A DNA stretch of 64,000 nucleotides from Halobacillus dabanensis (GTDB lineage: Bacteria > Bacillota > Bacilli > Bacillales > Halobacillaceae): positions 303,024 to 367,023 of the forward strand of contig NZ_FOSB01000003.1 in the NCBI RefSeq assembly GCF_900114165.1. The letters run 5' to 3'. Positions within the stretch are counted from its first letter, which is position 1, and the number at the start of each line of letters is the position of its first letter. The notes under the pieces were generated by a model. The model saw only the letters and a program-made list of their open reading frames with translations, was not told the origin of the DNA and did not search any database. The translations under genes were made by a program, and so were the position numbers. Positions 42,853 through 50,718 of the stretch are shown in pieces.

Positions 42853-44139
42853 ATGAAAAAGTTGGAGGATCAGAATGTTAAAGGAACCCAGGATTATTTA
42901 CCAGAGGAAGAAAGGGTCAGACGGCGGGTGAAGCGGACGCTTGAGGATGTGTTCATTAAATATGGATGCAAGCCTTTAGAAACACCGATTCTGAACTATA
43001 CTCGCTTGATGGCATCCAAATATGCGGGTGGGGCGGAGATATTGGAAGAAATGTATCGACTGACCGACAGAGGAGAGCGTGATCTTGCGTTAAGGTATGA
43101 TTTGACGATTCCTTTTGCCAAGGTGGTCGCGATGAACCCGACTATTACGATGCCATTCAAAAGGTATGAAATCGGAAAAGTGTTCCGCGATGGGCCCATT
43201 AAAACAGGCAGGTTCAGAGAATTTACGCAATGTGATGTGGATATTGTCGGAGTGGATTCGCAAATTGCCGAAGCGGAATTGATGATGATGGGACTCGACG
43301 CATTTGATCAGCTAGGTCTGGATGTTGTCATCCAATACAATAACCGCAAGATGCTAATCGGGCTTTTGAAAACATTTGGAACTCCAGAGGAGAAACTTGA
43401 TGACGTTGTTTTGACACTTGATAAGCTTGAAAAAATCGGGATTACTAAGGTGCTGGATGAACTAGGGGAAAAAAGAGTTCCAGATGATTCTGTGCGGTCC
43501 ATAAAACAATTTTTGATAGATGATACTAACACAGAACTCTCTTATTTTGAGTCCTATGTGAGTGAAGATAAGGAACTTGCCGAAGGTATGGAAGAAATCA
43601 AAGAGCTGCAAGGTTATCTCGAGTATTTAGGAATTGATAATAACTGCAAATTCAATCCGTTCCTAGCAAGGGGACTTGAAATTTATACAGGAACGATTTA
43701 TGAGATTTTCATGCGTGACGAGAGTTTGAAGTCAAGCATTGGAAGTGGTGGCAGGTATGATAATGCGGTAGGGGGACTGTTAGGAAGTGAGGAGCCGTTT
43801 TCTACGGTAGGGATTTCTTTCGGTTTGGATGTCATTTTTACAGCGATGACTTTAGTGAGAAAGGAAACAAGTGAAGCGGATGTTGATGTGTATATCATCC
43901 CTATGGGTACACTAAAAGAAGCTTTGAAAGTTGCGCAGAAACTACGAGGGAAGGGATACCGGGTGGAGGTTGATTTGTCTAATAGAAAGATCGGTAAGGC
44001 GATGAACCGAGCAAACAAAGAAAACATTCCCAATGTAGTAATTGTGGGAGAAAAAGAAGTCGCGAACGGTGTGTACCGTTGGAAAGATATGCGTACAGGA
44101 CAGGAGCGGGAGGAAGGGTTTCTGTTCAGCGAATCCTGA
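42853..44139 (+). CDS. hisS: Histidyl-tRNA synthetase (second-copy type)
   Basis: 428 residues, class II synthetase. Motif 2 is FKRYEIGKVFRDGP with REFTQCDVDIVG, the HisA signature appears as ARGLEIYTGTIYEI, motif 3 as VGISFGLDVI, and the anticodon-binding domain closes the protein (VDVYIIPMG onward). The sequence resembles the stand-alone HisRS type of some Bacilli rather than the copy next to aspS; a main copy is presumably elsewhere. The start follows AAGGAGG. Preceded by the His leader peptide/terminator described above. Confidence 0.9.
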   Translation: MKKLEDQNVKGTQDYLPEEERVRRRVKRTLEDVFIKYGCKPLETPILNYTRLMASKYAGGAEILEEMYRLTDRGERDLALRYDLTIPFAKVVAMNPTITMPFKRYEIGKVFRDGPIKTGRFREFTQCDVDIVGVDSQIAEAELMMMGLDAFDQLGLDVVIQYNNRKMLIGLLKTFGTPEEKLDDVVLTLDKLEKIGITKVLDELGEKRVPDDSVRSIKQFLIDDTNTELSYFESYVSEDKELAEGMEEIKELQGYLEYLGIDNNCKFNPFLARGLEIYTGTIYEIFMRDESLKSSIGSGGRYDNAVGGLLGSEEPFSTVGISFGLDVIFTAMTLVRKETSEADVDVYIIPMGTLKEALKVAQKLRGKGYRVEVDLSNRKIGKAMNRANKENIPNVVIVGEKEVANGVYRWKDMRTGQEREEGFLFSES

Positions 44140-44287
44140 TTCTAAGTACCACTATGGAGCACGCCGGACCGAATATAGGATGTCGTGCTTTTTCATCCTA
44201 AAGTTGTAGAGAAAATCCTCCTGCTACCTGACGTAAGATTTATGGTGAATCGCTATCTTTAAAGTAAGAAATAGGATGGTGATGAAG

Positions 44288-44968
44288 ATGGAAATTAAAT
44301 TAGTGACTTTGCTGACAAAAGACATGGAGAAGTTGAAAAGATTTTATGTAGATTTTCTTGGTTTTGAGCTGGTGGAGGAGCGGGGAGAAGGTTTCCGTTT
44401 GAAGGTAGGAAAGAGTGAGTTGGAATTCATGCAGGCTGATAAGGGAGATGATCCTTTCTATCATTTTGCGTTTAATATTCCATTCCATCTCTTTACGGAT
44501 GCCAAAAAGTGGGCGAGGGAGCGGATGGTGTTGAACACGGAAGAAGGAGAAGATGAAATTGAGTTTCCCCAGTTGAGCGCGCGTTCGTTTTATTTTTGGG
44601 ATCCAGCTGGAAATATGGTTGAATTCATAGCAAGGAAGAATGTGTGCTACTTAGAAGAAAAAGCTTTTTCAGCGGGATGTTTAAAGGATATCAGTGAAGT
44701 TAGTTTGACTGTGGCAAATGTTTTGGAAGCAATGGGGGAACTGGAAAGATCAGGCTTGAAATCTCGGGATAATGAACCGATACAGAGGACATGTCTTAAT
44801 TTTTTGGGAGATAATGGAACACACAGTTATCTTTTACTTGTGGAACGGGGGAGAAGGTGGATTTTTTCTGATCAGGTTTCTGAGATTTATCCATTAGAGG
44901 TTTATGTGGATGGAAAAGGTTCACTGACTGTAGATAAACAGGGCCGATGTTCGGTCATTTCATTTTAA
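44288..44968 (+). CDS. Two-module VOC family protein
   Basis: About 226 residues. The first VOC module is MEIKLVTLLTKDMEKLKRFY to FYFWDPAGNMVEFIAR; a second, diverged half follows (ISEVSLTVANVLEAMGELER). Starts at 44276, 44282 and 44288 are all in frame; 44288 starts the first beta strand and is best spaced from GGATGG. Function unknown. Confidence 0.78.
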   Translation: MEIKLVTLLTKDMEKLKRFYVDFLGFELVEERGEGFRLKVGKSELEFMQADKGDDPFYHFAFNIPFHLFTDAKKWARERMVLNTEEGEDEIEFPQLSARSFYFWDPAGNMVEFIARKNVCYLEEKAFSAGCLKDISEVSLTVANVLEAMGELERSGLKSRDNEPIQRTCLNFLGDNGTHSYLLLVERGRRWIFSDQVSEIYPLEVYVDGKGSLTVDKQGRCSVISF

Positions 44969-44980
44969 AAGGGGGAAGAA

Positions 44981-45238
44981 ATGATGCAGGGAATTCGAGA
45001 AATGTGGTTGGATCAAACGGGAGAACTAGGAGTCATTGAACGGGAAGACCAGCGTTTCGGATCGTCCTTTCATCCGATAAAAATGGAAGGGAAAACGAAA
45101 GAAATTCTTATCATAAATAATCTCTGGTATACGACATATACAGGGGCGCGTCATTTTTTCCGCCTGCACTCTAACGATTATCGGGTTTCGGGGAGGATGC
45201 AGAGAGTGGATCTTATGTATTTGTCGGATATCCGCTAG
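44981..45238 (+). CDS. Small hypothetical protein
   Basis: 85 residues, soluble, with aromatic-rich centre (IINNLWYTTYTGARHFFRLH). ATG start after GGGGGAAG, 12 nt after the VOC gene, so co-transcribed with it. Not recognised. Confidence 0.6.
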   Translation: MMQGIREMWLDQTGELGVIEREDQRFGSSFHPIKMEGKTKEILIINNLWYTTYTGARHFFRLHSNDYRVSGRMQRVDLMYLSDIR

Positions 45239-45386
45239 ATTTTAGATCTTTACCTGTAGCTTTTGTCCATATATCCGCCAAATTACAGATATACCATTTC
45301 AGGAGCCAATAAATTTCTGTATGGAGAAGGACGTACATATGTTCTTGTCGAAAGGAGTAGTATAGACAAATATAAAGGATGAGTGT

Positions 45387-46505
45387 ATGGAGTTCTTCAT
45401 CAATGAAAAGATTTTAAGCGAAGCGGTTGCAGATGTTGCTGCAGTAATCTCTCAAAAGTCGACCCTTTTTATTTTAAAGGGGATCAAAATAGAGGCATCG
45501 GAGGATGGGGTGCGACTGACAGGAAGTAATTCCGACCTTATAGTTGAAAAGCAGATTCCAGCTGAAAAGACTGCACTAGAAGTGATTCACCCGGGGACTT
45601 GTGTGCTGCCGGGGTCTTATTTTCAGGAGTTAGTTAAAAAACTTCCAGGCAATGTCCATATGAAGAAAGGTTCCGAGAGTTGTGTAACGATTCATGCTGG
45701 TGATGTCAAGACGACTTTATCTGTACTATCTGAAGGTGAATATCCCCGATTACCAGAACTGGATGCTGGAGATGATTTTTCTATCAATGGAGCAAGATTT
45801 CTCTCTATGATCAGGGAAACGATGTTTGCTGTTGCGACTGATGGAAACCGCCCCATTTTGACAGGGGTTCACTTAAGTTTCTCAGGAGGGACAGCCCAAG
45901 CTGTCGCAACAAACTCCCAGCGTTTAGCGATGGTGAAACAAGACATCGACATAGAAACAGAAAACTCTTGTACGGTCCCCAAAACGGCACTAAAACAGAT
46001 GCTCAAACTCTTTCGGTCAAGCAAACAAACCGTCCGTATATGGTTTACAGATCACTACATACAGGTCAAATCCTCGGGTACTTCCATTACTTCTCGATTA
46101 TTGGATGGGAGATACCCGAATGTGGCAGACCTTATCCCTAATGAAACGAAAACTGTAATCATTGTCGACAGACTACGACTGATGGAGGCTGTTGACCGAG
46201 CTGGATTATTTGCAACTGAATGGAGAAATCATAACGTACACTTGAAGTTCATAGAAGGGAATCGGTTGCGGATTTCCTCGTACACGCCCCAAATAGGAAA
46301 TATTGAAGAAGTAATTCGCGTTAATAAATGTTCCGGGGATGATCTTGTCGATGTATATGTGGATGGTACTTTCCTATTAGATGCCCTGAAGGTGATACAT
46401 GGGAAGAAAGTGGATATTCGTTTTCATGATTTTATGAAGCCGATGGTCATTCAAGGTGAGGGGGATGAAAGTCAAGTCCATTTGATTTCGCCAGTACGTG
46501 CATGA
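45387..46505 (+). CDS. dnaN: DNA polymerase III beta clamp paralogue (DnaN-like)
   Basis: 372 residues, three clamp domains. Landmarks are the N-terminal EFFINEKILSEAVADVAAVI, ATDGNRPILTGVHLSF in domain 2 and the C-terminal MKPMVIQGEGDESQVHLISPVRA, where canonical clamps end LPVR. It would encircle DNA as a dimer and tether polymerase and repair proteins. The position away from dnaA-recF and the diverged C-terminus mark it as a second copy, as found in some Bacillus. ATG is used after AAAGGATGAG. A terminator follows. Confidence 0.9.
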   Translation: MEFFINEKILSEAVADVAAVISQKSTLFILKGIKIEASEDGVRLTGSNSDLIVEKQIPAEKTALEVIHPGTCVLPGSYFQELVKKLPGNVHMKKGSESCVTIHAGDVKTTLSVLSEGEYPRLPELDAGDDFSINGARFLSMIRETMFAVATDGNRPILTGVHLSFSGGTAQAVATNSQRLAMVKQDIDIETENSCTVPKTALKQMLKLFRSSKQTVRIWFTDHYIQVKSSGTSITSRLLDGRYPNVADLIPNETKTVIIVDRLRLMEAVDRAGLFATEWRNHNVHLKFIEGNRLRISSYTPQIGNIEEVIRVNKCSGDDLVDVYVDGTFLLDALKVIHGKKVDIRFHDFMKPMVIQGEGDESQVHLISPVRA

Positions 46506-46506
46506 G

Positions 46507-46552
46507 AAATCGTGCTGAATGTCACCGGTCGATTTCAGCACGATTTTTTGTT
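46507..46552 (+). terminator. Terminator after the clamp gene
   Basis: AATCGTGCTGAA and TTCAGCACGATT pair perfectly (12 bp) followed by six T. Confidence 0.85.
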
Positions 46553-46573
46553 TTTGGGATGGCGCTTTTGGTT

Positions 46574-47017
46574 TTAAAACAACACATTATGATAGGCCTC
46601 ATTAATAAGCTTGATATATCGGATCCATATAAAAATGAATAAGGTAAAGAAAATTAAGCTTGTGGCCAGAGTCCAGGAAAAATACTTCTTTTTCTTAGGG
46701 TGATGTTTCATCCGTTTTTCATTGAATAATAAAATATAGGAAGCGATGAAAAAGGGAGTAATCAAAACCGCTGCCAACACCCATTGATTAAAACGGTCCA
46801 TGTGGGTTCCTAACACCGACAAACTTTCCTGCTCGTTACTTACATCAGAATTTATGATGGGGTTTGGACCGCTTAATCCTTCGTACATGACCAATTGATT
46901 TTTTTCATTTACTTCATACTTTAAAAATTGAAAGTCGAAACCGAATCCGTAGATGGCAAGTAAGACAAGCATACTTAGAATAAAAGTAAGAAGCCAAATG
47001 GAGCGATTTGATTTCAT
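46574..47017 (-). CDS. Membrane protein, unknown
   Basis: 147 residues from ATG 47017 after GGGAGAGGG. Helices at about 8-25, 79-98 and 110-130, with an extracytoplasmic loop of about 50 residues after the first helix (FQFLKYEVNEKNQLVMYEGL). Not recognised. Confidence 0.7.
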   Translation of the reverse strand: MKSNRSIWLLTFILSMLVLLAIYGFGFDFQFLKYEVNEKNQLVMYEGLSGPNPIINSDVSNEQESLSVLGTHMDRFNQWVLAAVLITPFFIASYILLFNEKRMKHHPKKKKYFSWTLATSLIFFTLFIFIWIRYIKLINEAYHNVLF

Positions 47018-47134
47018 TTTACCCTCTCCCTTGATGGTATATAATTCCAATTATTTCAAATGGATCCTTTTTATTCAAGTCTTCATTTTAAATGTCAGAT
47101 GAACTGCAAAAAATCTCGGAACGTAAGAATAAGG

Positions 47135-47490
47135 ATGGTTATCGCTGTTCCTGATTGTGATTCAGAAAATATCGTTCTGTTTGGGAATACTCTACAATAG
47201 TCGATGGTGAAGAAGTGAAGAAACAGCGATACCGCTGTAAAGCTTGTCGAATGACAAATACGGACCTCACCAATACGGTGTTAGACTCGACGGTAAAATC
47301 CGCACCAAGGGGCTTTATCACATCCAGAACATCAACAACTACCACCGAAGGCTTAAAGGATGGATACAACGATTTAACGGGGTGGCGACCCAAGTATTTG
47401 AACAATAATCTTACCTCGTTTCAAGTGTTAGAGAACCTCCAATATCAGCGAAATGAATTCACAATGAACGATAGGATAATAAAAGGGAGG
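47135..47490 (+). pseudogene. Remnant of an IS transposase (IS1595-like)
   Basis: The N-terminal zinc ribbon is split over two frames: VPDCDSENIVLFGN then [16 protein letters not shown]. It is followed after a deletion by the typical transposase end [19 protein letters not shown], itself frameshifted into [17 protein letters not shown]. The catalytic centre is missing, so only the two ends survive. Confidence 0.65.
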
Positions 47491-47501
47491 AGGGAGAATG
47501 A

Positions 47502-47738
47502 ATGAATATATTAAGAAGGGTAAATGATATCCTCTTCATCATAGTAATTGGGCTATTTGTATCTTATTTTTTAATGGAGAATAAGATACCGATATATATT
47601 GTTCTCGGTCTTTTATCTGTTACGTATATGCTAACTGCAGTTGAATTTATCAAAGGTCGGAAAGATAAGGGCGGCTATAAATATATTGTTGGTGCAATTG
47701 TTATGCTTTTTGCGGCTACAGTGTTCTTTATAAGATAA
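47502..47738 (+). CDS. Small membrane protein
   Basis: 78 residues with three hydrophobic helices (ILFIIVIGLFVSYFLM, YIVLGLLSVTYMLTAVEF, YIVGAIVMLFAATVFFI) and a basic loop KGRKDKGGYK. ATG after GGGAGGAGGGAG. Not recognised. Confidence 0.65.
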   Translation: MNILRRVNDILFIIVIGLFVSYFLMENKIPIYIVLGLLSVTYMLTAVEFIKGRKDKGGYKYIVGAIVMLFAATVFFIR

Positions 47739-47954
47739 TATAGTACTTCCATATAATTGGAATTCCTATTATTTCTATAAATATCGACACTAAACTTTAA
47801 CAGAGGCAATCTAATAAAAGTAATCTCTACTTTAGATGAGATTACGAAATGGATAGAATAAGGGGATATGGCAGAGGAAAAGGAAGATAAGACCTTGAAA
47901 CCAGTTTGCTAGTTTTTCCTCGAGGGAATTATTCCCTGAAAAGGAGAGGGTTTT

Positions 47955-48149
47955 ATGCTTTTGAATGTTTTATGGGGTCTATTCTTAGTATTGTTTGTTA
48001 TCTTCATGGTTTACATGGACAAACGGAAAAAGAACAAACGTAAAGGTCAACCACCAATTAGAAAGACGGAACAGGAAAAGGAAGTCGAACGTGCGGTGGC
48101 TCGGGAGAAAGGTTGGCGAAATGGACCGCCGATGGGGGGAGATGGTTGA
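47955..48149 (+). CDS. Small membrane-anchored basic protein
   Basis: 64 residues: N-terminal helix (LNVLWGLFLVLFVIFMVYM), then a basic stretch KRKKNKRKGQ and a Gly-rich end. ATG start after AAAGGAGAGGG. Not recognised. The gap 47739-47954 before it holds no gene; an imperfect dyad GTAATCT/AGATTAC lies at 47825-47848. Confidence 0.6.
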   Translation: MLLNVLWGLFLVLFVIFMVYMDKRKKNKRKGQPPIRKTEQEKEVERAVAREKGWRNGPPMGGDG

Positions 48150-48156
48150 TACGAAA

Positions 48157-48188
48157 AAACGTGCGCTCCTATAGGAGTGCACGTTTCT
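48157..48188. terminator. Bidirectional terminator
   Basis: AAACGTGCGCTCCT and AGGAGTGCACGTTT pair with one mismatch pair and a tiny loop, between convergent genes. Confidence 0.75.
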
Positions 48189-48195
48189 CTGTGGA

Positions 48196-48618
48196 TCACA
48201 TTTTTCCGGGTGGATTGTGGGTTACATACGTACCAGCGATAAAATCGTGAATCGCTCGTTTGTCTTCTCGTATGCCAACCATAAAGGCACTGACGATGAG
48301 GGCAATCCCCAACGAAAATGCGTAAATGAAAGCAGAAACTACTTCTCTTAACAACATCTTCCCGATACCGACATTCCTATGATCTTTACGGACGATGCGG
48401 TTGCCTACCAATTTTCTTCCTATCGTATACCCTGACCATAAGACTGGCACAATCACGGTGTAGGCAACCCCTAGAGTATCAAAAATACTGGAGCCATCCC
48501 GTAAAAATTCGCCGTACACAATCCAAAAGATTATTCCTAAAATGACGGTAACGATCACAGCATCAATAAGCCGCCCTCCTAATCGATTCCAAAAGCCGGC
48601 TGGGTTTTGTACTTCCAT
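48196..48618 (-). CDS. RDD family membrane protein
   Basis: 140 residues. The RDD signature is present as FWNRLGGRLIDAVIVTVILG (Arg and Asp-Ala positions), with four helices and KLVGNRIVRKDHRN. RDD proteins are suggested sodium/proton antiporters or transport helpers; role here unknown. ATG after AGGAGG. Confidence 0.82.
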   Translation of the reverse strand: MEVQNPAGFWNRLGGRLIDAVIVTVILGIIFWIVYGEFLRDGSSIFDTLGVAYTVIVPVLWSGYTIGRKLVGNRIVRKDHRNVGIGKMLLREVVSAFIYAFSLGIALIVSAFMVGIREDKRAIHDFIAGTYVTHNPPGKM

Positions 48619-48772
48619 TGTCTTACCTCCTATGTAAGTCCATTCTCACAAACTTTAACATACGGGAATGTGGCGATGCTATTAATCTTTATTACCTAGC
48701 ATGGAAAAATGAAACATTTGGTCTGGTTCATTCGTATGTTATGGTAACACTCTTTTTGAAGGGATGGATCGT

Positions 48773-48994
48773 ATGTGGGTTCTTATTGGATTCGTTGCTC
48801 TTCTTGGTTTGCCACTTCTCTTCGGTTATTTGCGTGATGTCTTTGGTTGGAACAGAAATAAATTTTATGGAGCCATCGCCAATAAACAAAAGCCGTCACC
48901 TAAGAATCAACGCTCCAGTCAAATCGATTTGAACAGAGCAAAAGCAAGCAGGCATTTTCAAGGTGGGAATGGTTTCGACGGTCATGATGAATGA
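48773..48994 (+). CDS. Small membrane-anchored protein
   Basis: 73 residues from ATG 48773, spaced 9 nt from GAAGGG. One N-terminal helix (WVLIGFVALLGLPLLFGYL), then a basic cytosolic part ending in GGNGFDGHDE. Not recognised. Confidence 0.55.
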   Translation: MWVLIGFVALLGLPLLFGYLRDVFGWNRNKFYGAIANKQKPSPKNQRSSQIDLNRAKASRHFQGGNGFDGHDE

Positions 48995-49017
48995 GGAGGG
49001 GATGGTGATCAAAAGAG

Positions 49018-49179
49018 ATGGAACCAATGCGTCATTTGGCGATCAGAAACATGAAAAAGCAAATACCCCATTTGGATGTACGGCCTATAAAACATGTCGG
49101 ACATGACCTTTACCGTGAGGATCCAGAATTAGTGGCTCAAGAAATAAGAGAATGGATCGGAGGAAAAAGCAATGATTGA
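49018..49179 (+). pseudogene. C-terminal fragment of an alpha/beta hydrolase
   Basis: 53 codons encode EPMRHLAIRNMKKQIPHLDV and KHVGHDLYREDPELVAQEIR, the closing region of an alpha/beta hydrolase with the catalytic histidine in VGHD. Nothing of the N-terminal three quarters is found upstream. The end overlaps the VOC start by 8 nt. Confidence 0.6.
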
Positions 49180-49636
49180 AGGACTATATGAAGCTCATTT
49201 GCCTGTTCGCGATTTGGAGAGATCGATTCCGTTTTATGAACGTCTGGGGTTAGAGTTCGATCATCGTGTGGAAGACCGGCTTGCTTTTATGTGGATTGAA
49301 AAGGACAAGTCCTGGCTCGGTTTATGGGAATCGGAAAAAGTGGAGCTTGATTATCATCCATCCATCAGGCACATCGCTTTTTATGTCTCTTTAGAAAATT
49401 TGAAGAAATCGGTGCAATGGTTGAAAGCGCGGTCTATAGAACCGAGGGAAGCATTCGGTTTTGAGCCGACTGAACCTTTTGTAATGGCGGTTGGTCACCA
49501 TGCTCACGCCAAGATTCATTTTAATGACCCGGATGGAAACAGCCTGGAATTGATTTGTAAACTCGCAAATCCTGAAAAGCATAGCGGACGGATGTATTTA
49601 AGTGAATGGGAAAGGAAAATAGAAGGGAGTTCCTAG
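49172..49636 (+). CDS. VOC family protein
   Basis: 154 residues. Module 1 GLYEAHLPVRDLERSIPFYE, module 2 from IRHIAFYVSLENLKKSVQWL, ending KIHFNDPDGNSLELICKL. His in EAHLP, His in IRHIAF and the late Glu (LELI) are possible metal ligands, as in glyoxalase and FosA-type enzymes. ATG after GGAGG. Co-transcribed with the acetyltransferase that follows 3 nt later. Confidence 0.87.
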   Translation: MIEGLYEAHLPVRDLERSIPFYERLGLEFDHRVEDRLAFMWIEKDKSWLGLWESEKVELDYHPSIRHIAFYVSLENLKKSVQWLKARSIEPREAFGFEPTEPFVMAVGHHAHAKIHFNDPDGNSLELICKLANPEKHSGRMYLSEWERKIEGSS

Positions 49637-49639
49637 GTT

Positions 49640-50140
49640 ATGCCAACAATTGAAACAGATCGTCTTAGAATGATTACGTTTACTGCGGATATGATGGACG
49701 CATCACTTCGCGGAGAATTAAAAAAAGCGGCAGGTTACAATGTTTTGCCCGGATATCCGATGGCGGCGTATAGAGAATTTTTTCCTTATAAAATGGAGCG
49801 TTTCCGTCAATTCCCCGAAGAAAATGATTACGAAGGCGTTATTATACATAAAGGCGATCAGATGATCATCGGGGATATGGGATTCAAAGGCGGACCGGAT
49901 GATGAGGGGTGTATGGACATCGGTTACAGTATGATGGAAGCGTATCAAGGAAAAGGTTATACGACTGAAATGGCGCAAGCTGCCGTAGTTTGGGGATTGC
50001 AGCAACCAGGTGTGCAAAAGATTACAGCAAGTTGTTCAGAAACGAACCTTGCTTCTGTCCGTGTTCTGGAAAAAGCAGGCTTCAACCGTGAGCGGACGGA
50101 AGATGGAGAAATCTACTGGTCTATCGAGGATATCAGTTAA
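49640..50140 (+). CDS. GNAT acetyltransferase (RimJ/RimL type)
   Basis: 166 residues. Typical N-terminus PTIETDRLRMITFTADMMDA, motif A MDIGYSMMEAYQGKGYTTEM and motif B NLASVRVLEKAGFNRE. Probably acetylates a small molecule or a protein N-terminus. Coupled closely to the VOC gene upstream. Confidence 0.88.
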   Translation: MPTIETDRLRMITFTADMMDASLRGELKKAAGYNVLPGYPMAAYREFFPYKMERFRQFPEENDYEGVIIHKGDQMIIGDMGFKGGPDDEGCMDIGYSMMEAYQGKGYTTEMAQAAVVWGLQQPGVQKITASCSETNLASVRVLEKAGFNRERTEDGEIYWSIEDIS

Positions 50141-50163
50141 GTAGAAATTTTCCGAAAAATACG

Positions 50164-50192
50164 TTGACATCTTTTCCCTTTCCGCGTAACAT
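50164..50192 (+). promoter_or_regulatory. SigA promoter of the tyrZ leader
   Basis: TTGACA (50164-50169), 17-bp spacer, TAACAT (50187-50192), directly upstream of the T-box leader. Confidence 0.65.
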
Positions 50193-50199
50193 AATTTTA

Positions 50200-50452
50200 A
50201 ATTTAATAAACAGTGCTATGAAAGAAATGCAGTAGGGAAGAGGTCCCTGTTTTCAGAGAGTCGGCGGTTGGTGCGAGTCGATCCACATCTCTTCGTGAAT
50301 TACCTTCTGGAGCATCTTTTACGAAAACGTCGGTGATTAGTAAAAGACGGGAAAACCGTTATCTTTTTGAGTGGAAGAGGAGTATGCTTGTCTTCAACTT
50401 GGGTGGTAACGCGTGATATAGGCACGTCCCAATGATGGGATGTGTCTTTTTT
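50200..50452 (+). promoter_or_regulatory. Tyrosine T-box riboswitch
   Basis: Stem I features are present (AGAGAGTCGGCGGTTGGTGC). The specifier is most likely TAC at 50301-50303 in GTGAATTACC, matching tyrosine. The T-box consensus GGGTGGTAACGCG is at 50401-50413, followed by terminator GGCACGTCCC/GGGATGTGTC (50421-50445) and six T. Uncharged tRNA-Tyr should stabilise the antiterminator and allow tyrZ transcription. Confidence 0.88.
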
Positions 50453-50495
50453 ATGGTCTTTAAATTGTAGAATTCAAAATTGGATGGATGTTCCG

Positions 50496-50700
50496 AAAAG
50501 CGACATCCGGCTCCAGCGCCCAGCCACTCACGTCATAAGCAATCCGTCTTGCGGGCCTCACAGGAAGTGGGGTCGTTCGGTGTTGCAACAGGACGTTGCG
50601 AACTTAACCAAACTTCCTCTGTAAATAAAAGTCACCTTTCTCAGTCGTTTTGCTTATGCGTTTCGTGTCTAACAGGCCGCTTACGCCTTTGTCCTATACA
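50496..50700. repeat. REP-like dispersed repeat in the tyrZ leader
   Basis: CATCCGGCTCCAGCGCCCAG at the left and GGCCGCTTACGCCTTTGTCC at the right match the ends of an element I recall as frequent between genes of Bacillaceae. Inside, CATAAGCAA (50535) and TTGCTTATG (50650) are inverted. It is GC-richer than its surroundings and lies between the T-box terminator and the tyrZ start. Confidence 0.6.
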
Positions 50701-50718
50701 AAAAATGGAGGGGAAGTC

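Noticed and set aside
50650..50718. N-terminal extension of TyrZ from ATG 50650
   Set aside because: It lies in the dispersed repeat and lacks a ribosome site, whereas ATG 50719 has GGAGGGG and starts the known TyrZ N-terminus.
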